This document shows positions 44,348 to 54,332 of a DNA stretch of 64,000 nucleotides, piece after piece; position 1 is the stretch's first letter; each line of letters starts with the position of its first letter. The translations under genes and the position numbers were made by a program. Source of the DNA: CBDDEC01 sp965226785 (GTDB taxonomy: Bacteria; Chloroflexota; Dehalococcoidia; UBA2979). The notes under the pieces were generated by a model that made no database searches, had not been told where the DNA came from, and was given only the letters and a program-made list of their open reading frames with translations. Location of the stretch: positions 1,053,668-1,117,667 of the forward strand of contig CBDDEC010000002.1 of assembly GCA_965226785.1 (NCBI GenBank). Direction: 5' to 3'.

Positions 44348-45283
44348 GTGGAGTTCCTCCGTCTCTTGATCTTTCGGCTAGTCGCATCCGTGTTCACGGT
44401 GTTCATCGTGATCACCCTCGTGTTCTTCATCAGCCGTGTCATTGGCAACCCGATCGAGTACCTCCTGCCGCTCGACGTCCCCACCTCTACCGAGGAGGTC
44501 GAGCGGCTCGAAAAGCAGTTCGGGCTCGACCGCCCGATCCCCGTCCAGTACGTGGAGTACCTCGGCGATTTGCTGCGAGGAAACTTCGGTACGTCCTTCC
44601 GCACCAACCAACCGGCTCTCCAAGAAGTGACCCAGCGGCTGAACAAGACGCTTCAGCTCACTGTCGCGGGCCTCGCCTTCTCTCTGGCGCTGGGGCTTTC
44701 AGCGGGAGTGATAGCGGCCGTGTACCGCGGACGGCCGATAGACGGGTTCGCGCGGGTGCTGGCGTTGTTGGGTCAGGCGACGCCCGACTTCTGGTTCGGG
44801 CTCATGCTCATCCTGTTCTTCGGCGTGCGGCTCGGCTGGCTGCCCACGGGCGGCAGCGGCGATTTGACGCACATGATCCTGCCCACCATCACGCTCGGGA
44901 CCGCAGGCGCCGCCAGCCTCACGCGCATCACCCGTTCGGCGATGCTCGAGGTGCTCAGCGCCGACTTCATCCAGACTGCGCGGGCCAAGGGGCTGCGCGA
45001 ACGCACCGTGATCTTCCGACACGCGTTGCGTAACGCGCTGCTCCCGGTGTCCACGATCTTCGGACTCCAGATTGGGCGGCTCATTGCAGGGTCGGCAATC
45101 GTCGAAACGGTCTTCGCCTGGCCGGGGATCGGGCGGCTCGCGATCAACTCGATCGCGATGCTTGACTACCCGGTCGCGCAGGCTTGCATCATCGTCATTG
45201 CGGCGAGCATCGTGCTGGGGAATCTCGCCGTCGACCTCTCCTATCGATACATCGACCCACGCATCAGAGTGTCCACGCTGTGA
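44348..45283 (+). CDS. Dipeptide-type ABC transporter permease (DppB-like)
   Basis: A 311-residue permease with about six helices. The first is ASVFTVFIVITLVFFIS and the coupling loop is TARAKGLRERTVIFRHALRN. It imports peptides or related solutes together with a DppC partner and a binding protein, probably the lipoprotein encoded at 48818. GTG 44348 is preceded by AGGGACAGG. Its stop overlaps the next gene as GTGA. No ATPase gene is present in the cluster. Confidence 0.9.
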   Translation: MEFLRLLIFRLVASVFTVFIVITLVFFISRVIGNPIEYLLPLDVPTSTEEVERLEKQFGLDRPIPVQYVEYLGDLLRGNFGTSFRTNQPALQEVTQRLNKTLQLTVAGLAFSLALGLSAGVIAAVYRGRPIDGFARVLALLGQATPDFWFGLMLILFFGVRLGWLPTGGSGDLTHMILPTITLGTAGAASLTRITRSAMLEVLSADFIQTARAKGLRERTVIFRHALRNALLPVSTIFGLQIGRLIAGSAIVETVFAWPGIGRLAINSIAMLDYPVAQACIIVIAASIVLGNLAVDLSYRYIDPRIRVSTL

Positions 45284-46193
45284 CCTCCGCCGGCGAGGGC
45301 GTCCGCGAAGCGCCCAGCGCGCCGGACATCAGCTGGGCCCGGCTCGGTGCGCGTCGGCGCCAGCTGCGCAGAAGGATAGGTATTCTGTTACCGCTGTTGC
45401 TGCTGTCGATATTCGTGCTTGGAGGTGTGTTCGCGCCGCTGCTTGCACCGTACGACCCGCGGGAGCTTGCGCTGACTGAGCGCCTGCAGCCACCGCTCTT
45501 CGATGGGGGATCGTCGGACCACGTCCTCGGCACCGACAATCTGGGGCGAGACATCCTCAGCCGGCTGCTCTACGGCGCTCGCGTCTCGCTGTTGCTGTTG
45601 GCGATCGTGATCCCGCTGACGGCCACTGTCGGACAGCGCTCGGCGTGATCGCTGGCTGGCGCGCCGGTCTGGTCGACAGGCTGATCATGCGCACGGTGGA
45701 CGTGCAGCTGGCGCTTCCGGCGATCCTCTTCGCCGTGCTCCTCACAGGAGTGTTTGGGGCGAGCCTGCGCAACGTGATGATCCTCCTCACGCTCTTCCTG
45801 TGGACCTCCTACGCACGTCTCGTGCGCGGCGAGACGCTGTCGTTGCGAGAACGTGACTTCGTGACCGCCGCGACCGCGATGGGCGCGAGCGACTTTCGCA
45901 TTCTCACGCGGCACATCGTGCCCAACGTGCTGAACCTCGTCGTCATCCTCGCCACGCTCGAGGTGGCGTCGGTGATCCTGGTCGAGGCAGGGCTGAGCTT
46001 CCTCGGTCTGGGCGTCGGCCTCGGCACGCCGTCCTGGGGCGCGATGGTCTCCGAGGGACGCAACTTCATCACGATCGCCTGGTGGCTGACCGTGATTCCG
46101 GGGCTGGCGATCCTGCTGGTCGCACTCAGCGGCAATCTCGCGGGAGACTGGGTGCGGGACGCGATCGATCCCCGCCTGCGCAACGTTCGATAA
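45280..46193 (+). pseudogene. Dipeptide-type ABC permease (DppC-like), one-base frameshift
   Basis: GTG 45280 starts in a four-base GTGA overlap and reads a normal N-terminal half (LLPLLLLSIFVLGGVFAPLL, then LGTDNLGRDILSRLLYG) until PLTATVG, where the frame runs into a stop at 45648. Restoring one A near 45633 (GGACAG to GGAACAG) joins it to IAGWRAGLVDRLIMRT and the normal second half with the EAA loop ATAMGASDFRILTRHIVPN. As sequenced no full-length protein is made. Confidence 0.85.
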
Positions 46194-46248
46194 TTTCCGC
46201 TCGCGGCGGTGCGGCGTCCTGGGCGCGTCGCCCTCTGGCTCGCTGGCT

Positions 46249-48684
46249 TCAATCAGGCGGCATGTCGCCGGTGATCCCGGCGGCCACCAGCTCCTCGTAC
46301 TCGGATCGATCCAGCCCCAGCTCGTCGCGGAAGATCTCGAAGCTATGCTCGCCCATCGTCGGCGAGTGTCGAGCGACGTTGACCGGCCGCCCATCAAAGC
46401 GCCACGGCGCGACCGCCTGGGTGTGCACGCCCGCCTCTGGATGCTCGACGTCTACGAAGAACCCGCGTGCGGTCATCTGCGCGTGGGGCTCCACGTACAC
46501 CTCGTCCAACGGGGTGACACGCGCCGCGCTGACTCCCAGGGCGGCCAACGCGTTGGCCGTCGCGTCGGCAGCCTGATCGGCACACCAGGCGCCGATCGTC
46601 GCGTCCAGTTCCTCTTCGTGGCGCTTGCGGTCGCTCGATACGGCGAAGCGTGGACTGTCGGCCAGGTCAGGACGACCCATGTGCTCGGCGAGGGCTCGCC
46701 AGGCGGCATCGGTCTCGGCAGCGAGGGCGAGCCATTCGCCGCCACTGGCGGCGTAGATCCCGTGCGGCGCCACGCGGGGATGCCGGTTCCCCGCGGGACC
46801 GCGCACCGGCCCGTCCACTGAGCGCTCGAGGATCGCGTCGCCCAGGTGCGCGGCCATCGCCTCGAGCATCGAGAGGTCGACGCGTTGGCCCTCGCCGGTA
46901 CGAGCGCGGTGGTCCAGCGCCACGAGGATCGCTGCCGCGAGGTAGTAGCCCCCAACCGGGTCCGGGAGGAGCCCACCTGTGGCCTGTGGCGGCCCGCCCT
47001 CGTAGCCGTGCAACGACGTCAGGCCGGACATCGGCTCAATCGTGGAGCCGTTCGCTGAGTACGTTGCGTAGGGCCCGGTCTCTCCGTATCCGGTCAGCGA
47101 GGCGAAGATGACATCCGGCCGCCGCTCGCGCAGCGTTTCGTACGTCACGCCCCAGCTCGGCAACACGTGGGGCATCAAGCCTCCCGCAATGACATCGAAA
47201 CGCGGCACGAGGCGCCAGAACAGATCGACGCCGCGCGGGTCCGTCATGTCCAGTGTGATGGCCCGCTTGTTGAGGTTGACGCTGTTGTAGAGCCCGGCGA
47301 CGTTCCACGGTCGCTGCCGCCGGGACGAGTCGGCGACGGGCCCCGTCACTGAGGCGCCCGCTTCATAGCCACCGTGGTTGACACGGAAAATGTCGGGTCT
47401 GCTACGGGCTTCAATCTGCACGACGTCCGCGCCGAGCAGCGCGAGCAGCTCGGTGCCGAAAGGACCCGACCAGGCCTTCGTGAGCGAGAGCACGCGCACC
47501 CCTGCCAGTGGTGCCTCGTCACCCAGCGCCCGCTCGTCCGCGTCCGCTCGAGTGTGCGTCGTCGACCACCGCGCCGCGCGATGTTCGTCGAGACGCGGCG
47601 CCGGGGTGCGCATCTCCCATGGGGTCGCGCTCAATCGTGCGGGGGCACCGGGCATCGCGAGCGCGCGCCCTTCCAGGCTCGTCGCGACCAGATAGTCCCG
47701 CGCGTCGAACTGCTCGTTCTGGAGGAGATCGGCGGTATCCTGAATGACCCCCACTGTGGCGCGGACCTGAGAGAGGTCCTGGAACAGGCGCCATCGCGAC
47801 GCCTGAGCGATGCGCTCTTCAATACGCGGCCGAAACTCGGCGAGATTCGGCCGCTGACCGGCGTACGACACGTACCGTTCGTCGGCGGCAAGGTCATGCA
47901 GCCCCAACACGTTCATCGCATCGCCAAAGGCCGACCCCCTGCCAGAACTGAAAACGATCTCACCGTCGAGCGCCGCGTACCGGCCTTCCGGTCGGTCGCG
48001 TCGCAGCGCCTTCGCTCTGGAGATCACGCCGTTCGGCCCCTCGTAGGTAGCGTCGAGCGCCCACGGCGCAGCGATGATCGCAAGCGCCTCGACTTCGCTC
48101 GCGTCGACGAGCGCTCCGCGGCCTGTGCGACTTCTTCGCAGCAGCGCTGCCGCGGCCCCGACGAACGCGGCTACGCCCGCGAGGTAGCCGACCTGATGCG
48201 GCGGCAGTTGGAGCGGCCCCTCGCCCTCATTGCCACACAGGTCCGCCCAGCCGCTCAAGGCACAGGCGGTGAGGTTGTTGCCGGGCGCAGCGGCGAGCGG
48301 GCCCTCCAGGCCGTAAGGGGTCACGGAGACGTGGATCGTGTCGTCCCCCCACCGGGCGAGGGCGGTGCGCAAAGCGGACGGCCAGGGCCGGGGCGATGTC
48401 GTGACCACGATGTCTGCCGCATCGACGCACTCGGCGATGGCCGCCTCATCGTCTGCCATGACTCGCGACTGCTTGTTGCGGTTGACGTAGGCATGCAGCA
48501 GCGAGCGCTCGGGACCGGGACGATCGTCGAGGAACGGGGGCTCGTGACGCAGCGCATGGCCCTCAACCGGCTCGAGCAGCAGCACCTCCGCGCCCAGGTC
48601 GGCGAACAGCCGCGCGCAGTAGGCGCCTGAGAGGCGGTCGGAGAGATCGAGCACGCGCACGTCCGAAAATGCGCCGACGGTCAT
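46249..48684 (-). CDS. Double-length family III CoA-transferase
   Basis: An 811-residue protein with two CaiB/BaiF-type halves joined by a linker around residues 375-400. The C-terminal half has the probable catalytic Asp (LPDPVGGYYLA), but the N-terminal half shows His at the aligned position (PPHQVGYLAG). The second half may do the chemistry and the first may be structural. Its C-terminal half is closely similar to the gene at 1-1244. It lies downstream of the binding-protein gene in the same direction and is convergent with the permease genes. Substrate unknown. Confidence 0.85.
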   Translation of the reverse strand: MTVGAFSDVRVLDLSDRLSGAYCARLFADLGAEVLLLEPVEGHALRHEPPFLDDRPGPERSLLHAYVNRNKQSRVMADDEAAIAECVDAADIVVTTSPRPWPSALRTALARWGDDTIHVSVTPYGLEGPLAAAPGNNLTACALSGWADLCGNEGEGPLQLPPHQVGYLAGVAAFVGAAAALLRRSRTGRGALVDASEVEALAIIAAPWALDATYEGPNGVISRAKALRRDRPEGRYAALDGEIVFSSGRGSAFGDAMNVLGLHDLAADERYVSYAGQRPNLAEFRPRIEERIAQASRWRLFQDLSQVRATVGVIQDTADLLQNEQFDARDYLVATSLEGRALAMPGAPARLSATPWEMRTPAPRLDEHRAARWSTTHTRADADERALGDEAPLAGVRVLSLTKAWSGPFGTELLALLGADVVQIEARSRPDIFRVNHGGYEAGASVTGPVADSSRRQRPWNVAGLYNSVNLNKRAITLDMTDPRGVDLFWRLVPRFDVIAGGLMPHVLPSWGVTYETLRERRPDVIFASLTGYGETGPYATYSANGSTIEPMSGLTSLHGYEGGPPQATGGLLPDPVGGYYLAAAILVALDHRARTGEGQRVDLSMLEAMAAHLGDAILERSVDGPVRGPAGNRHPRVAPHGIYAASGGEWLALAAETDAAWRALAEHMGRPDLADSPRFAVSSDRKRHEEELDATIGAWCADQAADATANALAALGVSAARVTPLDEVYVEPHAQMTARGFFVDVEHPEAGVHTQAVAPWRFDGRPVNVARHSPTMGEHSFEIFRDELGLDRSEYEELVAAGITGDMPPD

Positions 48685-48754
48685 CGGACGCGGCTCCTGT
48701 CGATTCGCGTCGGACAGCTCGACAGCGCCGCGCGCGGCACGTCGTGGCCCAACG

Positions 48755-48790
48755 GTGCGCCACTCAGGCCGGATGGGCCGAGTGGCGCAC
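48755..48790 (-). terminator. Hairpin after the binding-protein gene
   Basis: GTGCGCCACTC (48755-48765) and GAGTGGCGCAC (48780-48790) form an 11-bp stem with an inner GGCC pair. It lies just downstream of the leftward lipoprotein stop. No T tract is visible. Confidence 0.55.
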
Positions 48791-48817
48791 TGCTCGCGAA
48801 CTTGCGATTCAAGGCTA

Positions 48818-50617
48818 CTAGGTCTTCAGCACCTGGAACTCCCAGGGGGCCGGGATGCGGGGGTACCGATTATCGCCGCCGTCCGGCAGCCAGCGCACGC
48901 GCTTGTGGTTGAACGCAGCGGCCAGGAGCGGCTCGTGCAAGAAGAGATACGTCGCCTGCGTGTAGTGCTCGATCCATATCTCGCCCAGGATCTCCTTGAG
49001 TTCCTCTTGATCAAAGATCCCCAAGGACTTCTCCCACAGCTCCGTCACGCGCGACTCCGGGTTCGGCGACTGGTTGAGGAATCCATCGTCCGGGTAGTAC
49101 GCGTCCATGCTCGCGGGCCATGCCGTACCCCCAGTGAGCCACATCCCGTGTACGGATGGCGAAAAGTCGCGAAGGGCCGTGAAGAAGTCGGACCTGGGCA
49201 AGCCTCTCAGATTGGCGCGGATCCCGATCTTCTCAAGGTCTTGCTGAACAATCAGTACGATCTCGTCGGACTGCGCGTAGAAGCCAGAGGGGTGGAAGAA
49301 ATCGACGTCGAAGCCGTCGGCGTAACCTGCCTCCGTCATCAACTGTTTGGCGCGATCGACGTCGTAACCCCAATGCAGGTCCTCGATCTTCCCGAGGGGG
49401 AAGCCGAACGACCGCGACCCTAACCCGAACGAGTAGCGCTCAGTGCCATGGAGGAGCGTGTTGATGTACTTATCCCGGTCGATCGCCAGGTTCGCTGCAA
49501 TCCTGACGCGCTTGTCCCGGAAGGGATTGGGCTCGCCGGATACAAGGGTCTCCTGGTGCGTGCTCATCTGGATGTTCAGCCCCCGGCCCCGCGGGAAGAA
49601 ATTGACGGTGAGGTCATCATCGTCCTCGAGCGACTTGCCAAGCTCAACGTCGAGTTGTGGAACGTAGTCGAATTCGCCTGCCTGCAGCCCGGCCACGCGC
49701 GTGATCGGCTCCGGCCGTGCGAAGTGCACCAGCTCCTTATGCCAGGGCGTCCACGGTCCATACTCGTTTGTGCGGTCCCAGAAATAGTCGTCGTAGCGCG
49801 TGCTGTGAGCCTCGGTGTCCGGGTCGCGCGCTACGAACCGATACGGCCCGAATCCCGAGGGCGTGGTCGCTGCCTCGACGTCGCCCACTCGCTCGATGTA
49901 GCGCCTCGTCACGTTGGTGACCGCCCAAAACGCGCCGCCAGGTATCGTGTTGTCCGGCTGCAAGACCGGGACACGCACGGTGAGGTCATCGACGGCCTCG
50001 GGCTCCCCGAGGTTCCTGAAGAACGCCACGCGAGAGCTGGACCAGTCCTCGCGGTCGGCGTAGTCGCCGCGCTCCGCGGCCCGCTGCATGCTCCACACCA
50101 GATCCTCAGCGAGATACGGGAAGCCTTCGTGGTCGATGATGCCTGGATGGAGCTTCACGATCAGCCCCTCGAAGTTGTCCACCCACTCGAGGGTCCCCAT
50201 GTGGGGCACGAAGTCATTGGTCACCGGATGATTCACGAGCACCTGGCCGAAGTGGGTATCGTCGTTATAGTAGTTCCCGCCACCAACCAGCTGGGGGTCC
50301 ATGGTGCCCTGATCGGACAGGATGGCAACGCGCAGCGTGCCGTCAGGGTCGTAGTCCAAGGCCGCCGGCGTCGGCGCGGTCGTTCCCGTCGCCGTCGCGG
50401 TCGCTCCGCCACCGCCACCGCCACCGCCACCGCCACCGCCACCGCCACCGCCACCGCCATCGTCATCATCGTCGTCGTCGTCGTCGTCGTCGTCATCGCC
50501 GCAGCCGATCAGCGCGGCGCCAGCCAGACCGGCAGCGCCGACGGCTGCACCCCGGAGGGCGCCTCGGCGGCTCAATCGCTGTTGAGAGAGTCGAGTCCAA
50601 TAGCTGTGGTCGGTCAT
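48818..50617 (-). CDS. Family 5 solute-binding lipoprotein (Tat signal)
   Basis: A 599-residue extracellular peptide/nickel-type binding protein. The N-terminus has SRRGALRGAAVGAAGLAG, a Tat signal, followed by the lipobox LIGCG. After the Cys come about 13 Asp and then a long Gly run before the globular domain (about 90-599) with the SBP_bac_5 fold. It should deliver a solute to the permeases at 44348 and 45280, one of which is broken. GGAGGGG precedes the ATG. A strong promoter lies upstream. Confidence 0.92.
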   Translation of the reverse strand: MTDHSYWTRLSQQRLSRRGALRGAAVGAAGLAGAALIGCGDDDDDDDDDDDDDGGGGGGGGGGGGGGGGGGATATATGTTAPTPAALDYDPDGTLRVAILSDQGTMDPQLVGGGNYYNDDTHFGQVLVNHPVTNDFVPHMGTLEWVDNFEGLIVKLHPGIIDHEGFPYLAEDLVWSMQRAAERGDYADREDWSSSRVAFFRNLGEPEAVDDLTVRVPVLQPDNTIPGGAFWAVTNVTRRYIERVGDVEAATTPSGFGPYRFVARDPDTEAHSTRYDDYFWDRTNEYGPWTPWHKELVHFARPEPITRVAGLQAGEFDYVPQLDVELGKSLEDDDDLTVNFFPRGRGLNIQMSTHQETLVSGEPNPFRDKRVRIAANLAIDRDKYINTLLHGTERYSFGLGSRSFGFPLGKIEDLHWGYDVDRAKQLMTEAGYADGFDVDFFHPSGFYAQSDEIVLIVQQDLEKIGIRANLRGLPRSDFFTALRDFSPSVHGMWLTGGTAWPASMDAYYPDDGFLNQSPNPESRVTELWEKSLGIFDQEELKEILGEIWIEHYTQATYLFLHEPLLAAAFNHKRVRWLPDGGDNRYPRIPAPWEFQVLKT

Positions 50618-50664
50618 TGAATGCCCCTCCGGGTTCGGACCTGGAGTGTGGTCCGTCTGGGCGG

Positions 50665-50693
50665 ATTGTAGCCAGATTTGGGACCGATTTCAA
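50665..50693 (-). promoter_or_regulatory. Sigma-70 promoter of the binding-protein gene
   Basis: On the minus strand TTGAAA (50688-50693), a 17-bp spacer and TACAAT (50665-50670) match 5/6 and 5/6 of the consensus, 48 bp upstream of the start codon. Confidence 0.7.
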
Positions 50694-50955
50694 AGCGTAT
50701 GTGTTAATCCAATTGTTTTTCCTTTTCGACAACGCGCTCGACCCATTCGACGGTCGTAGGGCCGATCCAGCCTCAGCGAACGTTGCGCAACCGCGGATCG
50801 ATCGCGTCTCGCCGCGCGAGCGCACCCAGGCCTGACGTCGCCGCGCTTCCCGGCGCTCATCCGCCGCCCTCGTCGCGTCGGCGTGTGGTCGCTACCATGG
50901 CGCGCGTCAGGCGGGAGCGTCGAGGGTGCCTCGACGGCAGTCAGGGAGCGCAGCG

Positions 50956-51834
50956 ATGGCCGACACAGAGCAGCAGGCGTACGACCCGGCGCAGCACGGC
51001 CGCGACACGCCGCAGTCCACCTTCGGCCCGGTCGTGAAGACCGAGCGCCACGAGGATGGACAGATCTACGTGATCACGCTGAACCGTCCTCACCGCATGA
51101 ACGCCATCGGCGACGGCCTGGGGGAGGCGCTCTACGACGCCTTCGCGGCGTTCCGCGACGACCCCACCGCGCGGGTCGCGATTCTGACCGGAGCGGGCGA
51201 CCGCGCCTTCTGCGCCGGTGCCGACTTGATCGCCGCCTCGGAGACACGGCAGGCACAGGCGGAGAGCGGCGCGCCGACCGGCTATCGCGCCCCGCGCACG
51301 GGCAAGAACATCGTCCCGCTGGCCGAGGGCATGAACCTCTGGAAGCCTACGATTGCTGCGGTCAACGGCTACGCCATCGCCGGTGGATTCATGTACGCCA
51401 TGCAGTGCGACATTCGCATCATGGCCGACCACGCCCGGGTCGGCATCGCCGAGGTGCGGTGGAACATGGGTGGCGCCGGCTGGATGATCCCGCTGACGCG
51501 CCAGATCGGCCTCGGGTCGGCACTCGAGCTCATGCTCTGGGGCGACACGCAGTACGACGCCCAGCGCTGCCATCAGCTCGGCTGGGTGCAGCGCGTGGTA
51601 CCGCAGGAGGAGTTGATGGACACCGCCATGCAGTACGCGCAGCGCGCACTGGATATGGCGCCGCGGGCGGTGCGCAACAACAAGGAAGCGCTCTACCGCG
51701 GCTTCTACCTCGACCCGCTGCAGGCCGATGCCTTCGGGCGTGCGCTGGAGCAGAACCTGCAGGGCATGCAGGATTCCGTTGAAGGTCCGACCGCGTTCTC
51801 CGAGAAGCGCCGGCCGCAGTTCAGCGACACGTAG
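50956..51834 (+). CDS. Enoyl-CoA hydratase/isomerase family protein
   Basis: A 292-residue crotonase-fold enzyme. The oxyanion segments are FCAGADLIAA and GYAIAGGFMYAMQCD, and a Glu lies at the expected position in GIAEVRWNMGGAG. It probably hydrates or isomerises an enoyl-CoA. ATG 50956 follows AGGGAG. It lies 39 bp before the double-length CoA-transferase and probably forms an operon with it. Confidence 0.9.
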   Translation: MADTEQQAYDPAQHGRDTPQSTFGPVVKTERHEDGQIYVITLNRPHRMNAIGDGLGEALYDAFAAFRDDPTARVAILTGAGDRAFCAGADLIAASETRQAQAESGAPTGYRAPRTGKNIVPLAEGMNLWKPTIAAVNGYAIAGGFMYAMQCDIRIMADHARVGIAEVRWNMGGAGWMIPLTRQIGLGSALELMLWGDTQYDAQRCHQLGWVQRVVPQEELMDTAMQYAQRALDMAPRAVRNNKEALYRGFYLDPLQADAFGRALEQNLQGMQDSVEGPTAFSEKRRPQFSDT

Positions 51835-51873
51835 GTCCCCGCGCCGGAACGGCACGGACGGAGGCTCACACCG

Positions 51874-54327
51874 ATGGCGGATCAAGCGCTCGAGGGCCTG
51901 CGGGTCGTCGAGCTGGGCGACTTCATCTCGGCGGCCTACGCCGGCAAGCTGCTCGCCGACCTCGGCGCGGACGTCGTCAAGGTCGAGCCGCCTGAAGGCG
52001 ACAGCCTGCGCCGGCACGGCCCCTTCCGCGACGATCGCCCGGACGCCGAAACGAGCGCGCTCCACCTCTTCCTCGACGCCAACAAGCGAGGCGTGAGGGC
52101 CGATCTCGAGACAGCGAAGGGTCGCGAGCGGCTGTTCGCGCTCGTCGCGGCCGCGGACGTCGTGGTGCACAACCTCGCGCCAGCGCGACTGGAGGCGCTG
52201 GGGCTCACGTACGACGAGCTGGCGGGCGGCCGTCGCGACCTCGTGATGGTGTCGATCACGCCCTTCGGCTACGACACGCCGCATCGCGACTGGCGGGGGC
52301 CCGCGCTGGTGACGATGGCGGCCTCCGGCCTGATGCAGCTCATCGGCGACCCGGGGCGGGAGCCGCTGTGGCTGCCGTACTGCGCCGCCGAGTTCCAGGG
52401 CGGCGTGCACGGGGCCGCGACCGCGCTCTTGGCGCTGCGTGCGCGGCGGATCTCAGGCGAGGGGCAGCATGCCTGGATCGCGATAGCGGAGATCCTCTCG
52501 ACGGTGATGGGAGGCGGCGGGCTCGCGCCGTATGTGTTCAGTGGCCAGAGCCGCGGCCGCCACGGGTTCCATAACCCCGGCTTCTACCCCTGGCAGGTGG
52601 TGCCGGCCGCCGACGGCTTCTTCGAAGTGATCACGCCGGTCGACGACCACTGGCGACGCTTCATCGAGCTGATGGGTGACCCGGAGTGGGCGGCGGACGA
52701 GCGGTTGCAGAACCGCCGGCTCACGTTCCAGTGGGCTGAGGAAATCGACGCCCACTGGCACCCCTGGCTCGCCACCCGCTCGAAGGCGGAGCTCTCGCGC
52801 ACCTTCGCCGAGCACCGCCTCCCCTTCCAGCCGATTCACACCATCGACGAGGTGGTGAACGCCGAGCACCTGGTGGCGCGCGAGTTCTGGATGGACGCTG
52901 AACACCCGGTCGCGGGCCGCTACCGCACGCTCGGTGCGCCGTACAAGCTCACCGCCACACCGTGGCGCCTCGACCGGCCCGCGCCCCGGCTCGGCGAGCA
53001 CGACGCCGAGGTCACGGTGGAGCTGGCGGCTCGAGCCGCCACGCCGGCGGGCGACGCAGCCGCCTCGGCCGGTGCGAATGGCGAGGGGGAGGGTCCCGTC
53101 CTGCCGATGGCGGGGTTGCGGGTGCTGGACCACGGGCACGTGTGGGCGGGGCCGTTGCTGGCGCAGATGCTGGGCGATTTCGGCGCCGAGGTGATCAAGA
53201 TCCGCGCGCCGAACCGCCCCTCCGGCGTCGCCATGGCCGGCCAGTCGAGCGTGGGGACGGCCGCCGGGGCGCAGGCGGGCGACGCGCGCAAGTTCCATGG
53301 CTGGGACCGCGGCAAGCTCGGGATCACACTCGACCTCGCCTCGGAGGAGGGACGAGCGCTCTACCTCCGGCTGGTGGGCGCGGCCGACATCGTGATCGAG
53401 AATTTCGCTCCCCGCGTCATGCCCGGCCTCGGCCTCTCCTACGACGTGCTGGCGGAGGCGAATCCACGCATCATCATGGCCTCGCTCTCGGCCGCCGGGG
53501 CGACTGAGGGACCCTGGCGCGACCTGCTGGCCTACGGGCCGTCGCTGAGCGCGCTGTACGGCGTGAAGAGCCTGCAGGGCTATCGCGATGACCCGCGACC
53601 GCGCGAGGACACGGCCGACCTCGATCCGACCGCGGCGGCGCACGGGTTCGTCGCGATCTGCGCCGCGCTCGAGTACCGCGACCGCAGCGGCCGCGGGCAG
53701 CACATCGACCTCGCGCAGGGCGAGGCAGCGATGCAGCGCATCGCAGAGCCGATCCTCGACTTCCTGCTGAATGGCCGGGTCGCCTCGACGCAGGGCAACC
53801 GCTATCCGGGCGTCGCGCCGCACGGCGTGTACCCCGCAGCCGGCGAGGACCGCTGGATCGCGATCGTTGCGCCGGACGATGAGGCGTGGAGCGCCCTGGT
53901 CGCGGTCGCGGGTGAAGCGGCACCGCAGCTGGCCGAGGAGCGGTTCGCCAGCCTCGAGGGCCGACTCGAGGACCAGGACGCGCTCGACGAAGCGATCGCG
54001 GGCTGGACCCGCGAGCGGGACGCGGGTGCGGCCACGCGGGCGCTGCAGGCGGCCGGGGTCGCCGCCTCGCCGGTGATGGATCCGCTGCAGATCCTCCTCG
54101 ACGAGAACTTCGCGGCGCTGCGCGCAGCGCACGTGCGGGTGGAGACGGCGTACGACCTGACCGTCGACCAGATCTACCAGACGGTCCCGTGGAAGCTGCC
54201 CGCCAGCCCCGGCCGCGTGCGGCTGCCCACACCCGAACTCGGCGAGCACAACGCGGACCTCTATGGGCGTCTGCTCGGCCTCGACGCTGCGGACCTCGAA
54301 GGGCTGCGCGAACGCGGGGTGATCTAG
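51874..54327 (+). CDS. Double-length family III CoA-transferase
   Basis: An 817-residue protein with two CaiB/BaiF-type halves (about 1-385 and 415-817). The C-terminal half has the probable catalytic Asp in ADLDPTAAAHG. At the matching place the N-terminal half has Glu (CAAEFQGGVHG). GGAGG precedes the ATG. It is the partner of the hydratase upstream and a paralogue of the protein at 46249. It probably activates an unusual acid by CoA transfer. Confidence 0.87.
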   Translation: MADQALEGLRVVELGDFISAAYAGKLLADLGADVVKVEPPEGDSLRRHGPFRDDRPDAETSALHLFLDANKRGVRADLETAKGRERLFALVAAADVVVHNLAPARLEALGLTYDELAGGRRDLVMVSITPFGYDTPHRDWRGPALVTMAASGLMQLIGDPGREPLWLPYCAAEFQGGVHGAATALLALRARRISGEGQHAWIAIAEILSTVMGGGGLAPYVFSGQSRGRHGFHNPGFYPWQVVPAADGFFEVITPVDDHWRRFIELMGDPEWAADERLQNRRLTFQWAEEIDAHWHPWLATRSKAELSRTFAEHRLPFQPIHTIDEVVNAEHLVAREFWMDAEHPVAGRYRTLGAPYKLTATPWRLDRPAPRLGEHDAEVTVELAARAATPAGDAAASAGANGEGEGPVLPMAGLRVLDHGHVWAGPLLAQMLGDFGAEVIKIRAPNRPSGVAMAGQSSVGTAAGAQAGDARKFHGWDRGKLGITLDLASEEGRALYLRLVGAADIVIENFAPRVMPGLGLSYDVLAEANPRIIMASLSAAGATEGPWRDLLAYGPSLSALYGVKSLQGYRDDPRPREDTADLDPTAAAHGFVAICAALEYRDRSGRGQHIDLAQGEAAMQRIAEPILDFLLNGRVASTQGNRYPGVAPHGVYPAAGEDRWIAIVAPDDEAWSALVAVAGEAAPQLAEERFASLEGRLEDQDALDEAIAGWTRERDAGAATRALQAAGVAASPVMDPLQILLDENFAALRAAHVRVETAYDLTVDQIYQTVPWKLPASPGRVRLPTPELGEHNADLYGRLLGLDAADLEGLRERGVI

Positions 54328-54332
54328 CTCTG

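Noticed and set aside
50410..50500. Repetitive CCACCG tract as a CRISPR or satellite
   Set aside because: It encodes the Gly-rich linker of the lipoprotein in frame; there are no spacers.
52453..54249. A 598-codon open frame on the minus strand
   Set aside because: It is the mirror of the double-length CoA-transferase, with biased composition and no domain pattern. Similar mirrors at 3427-4992 and 34539-36005 were also left out.
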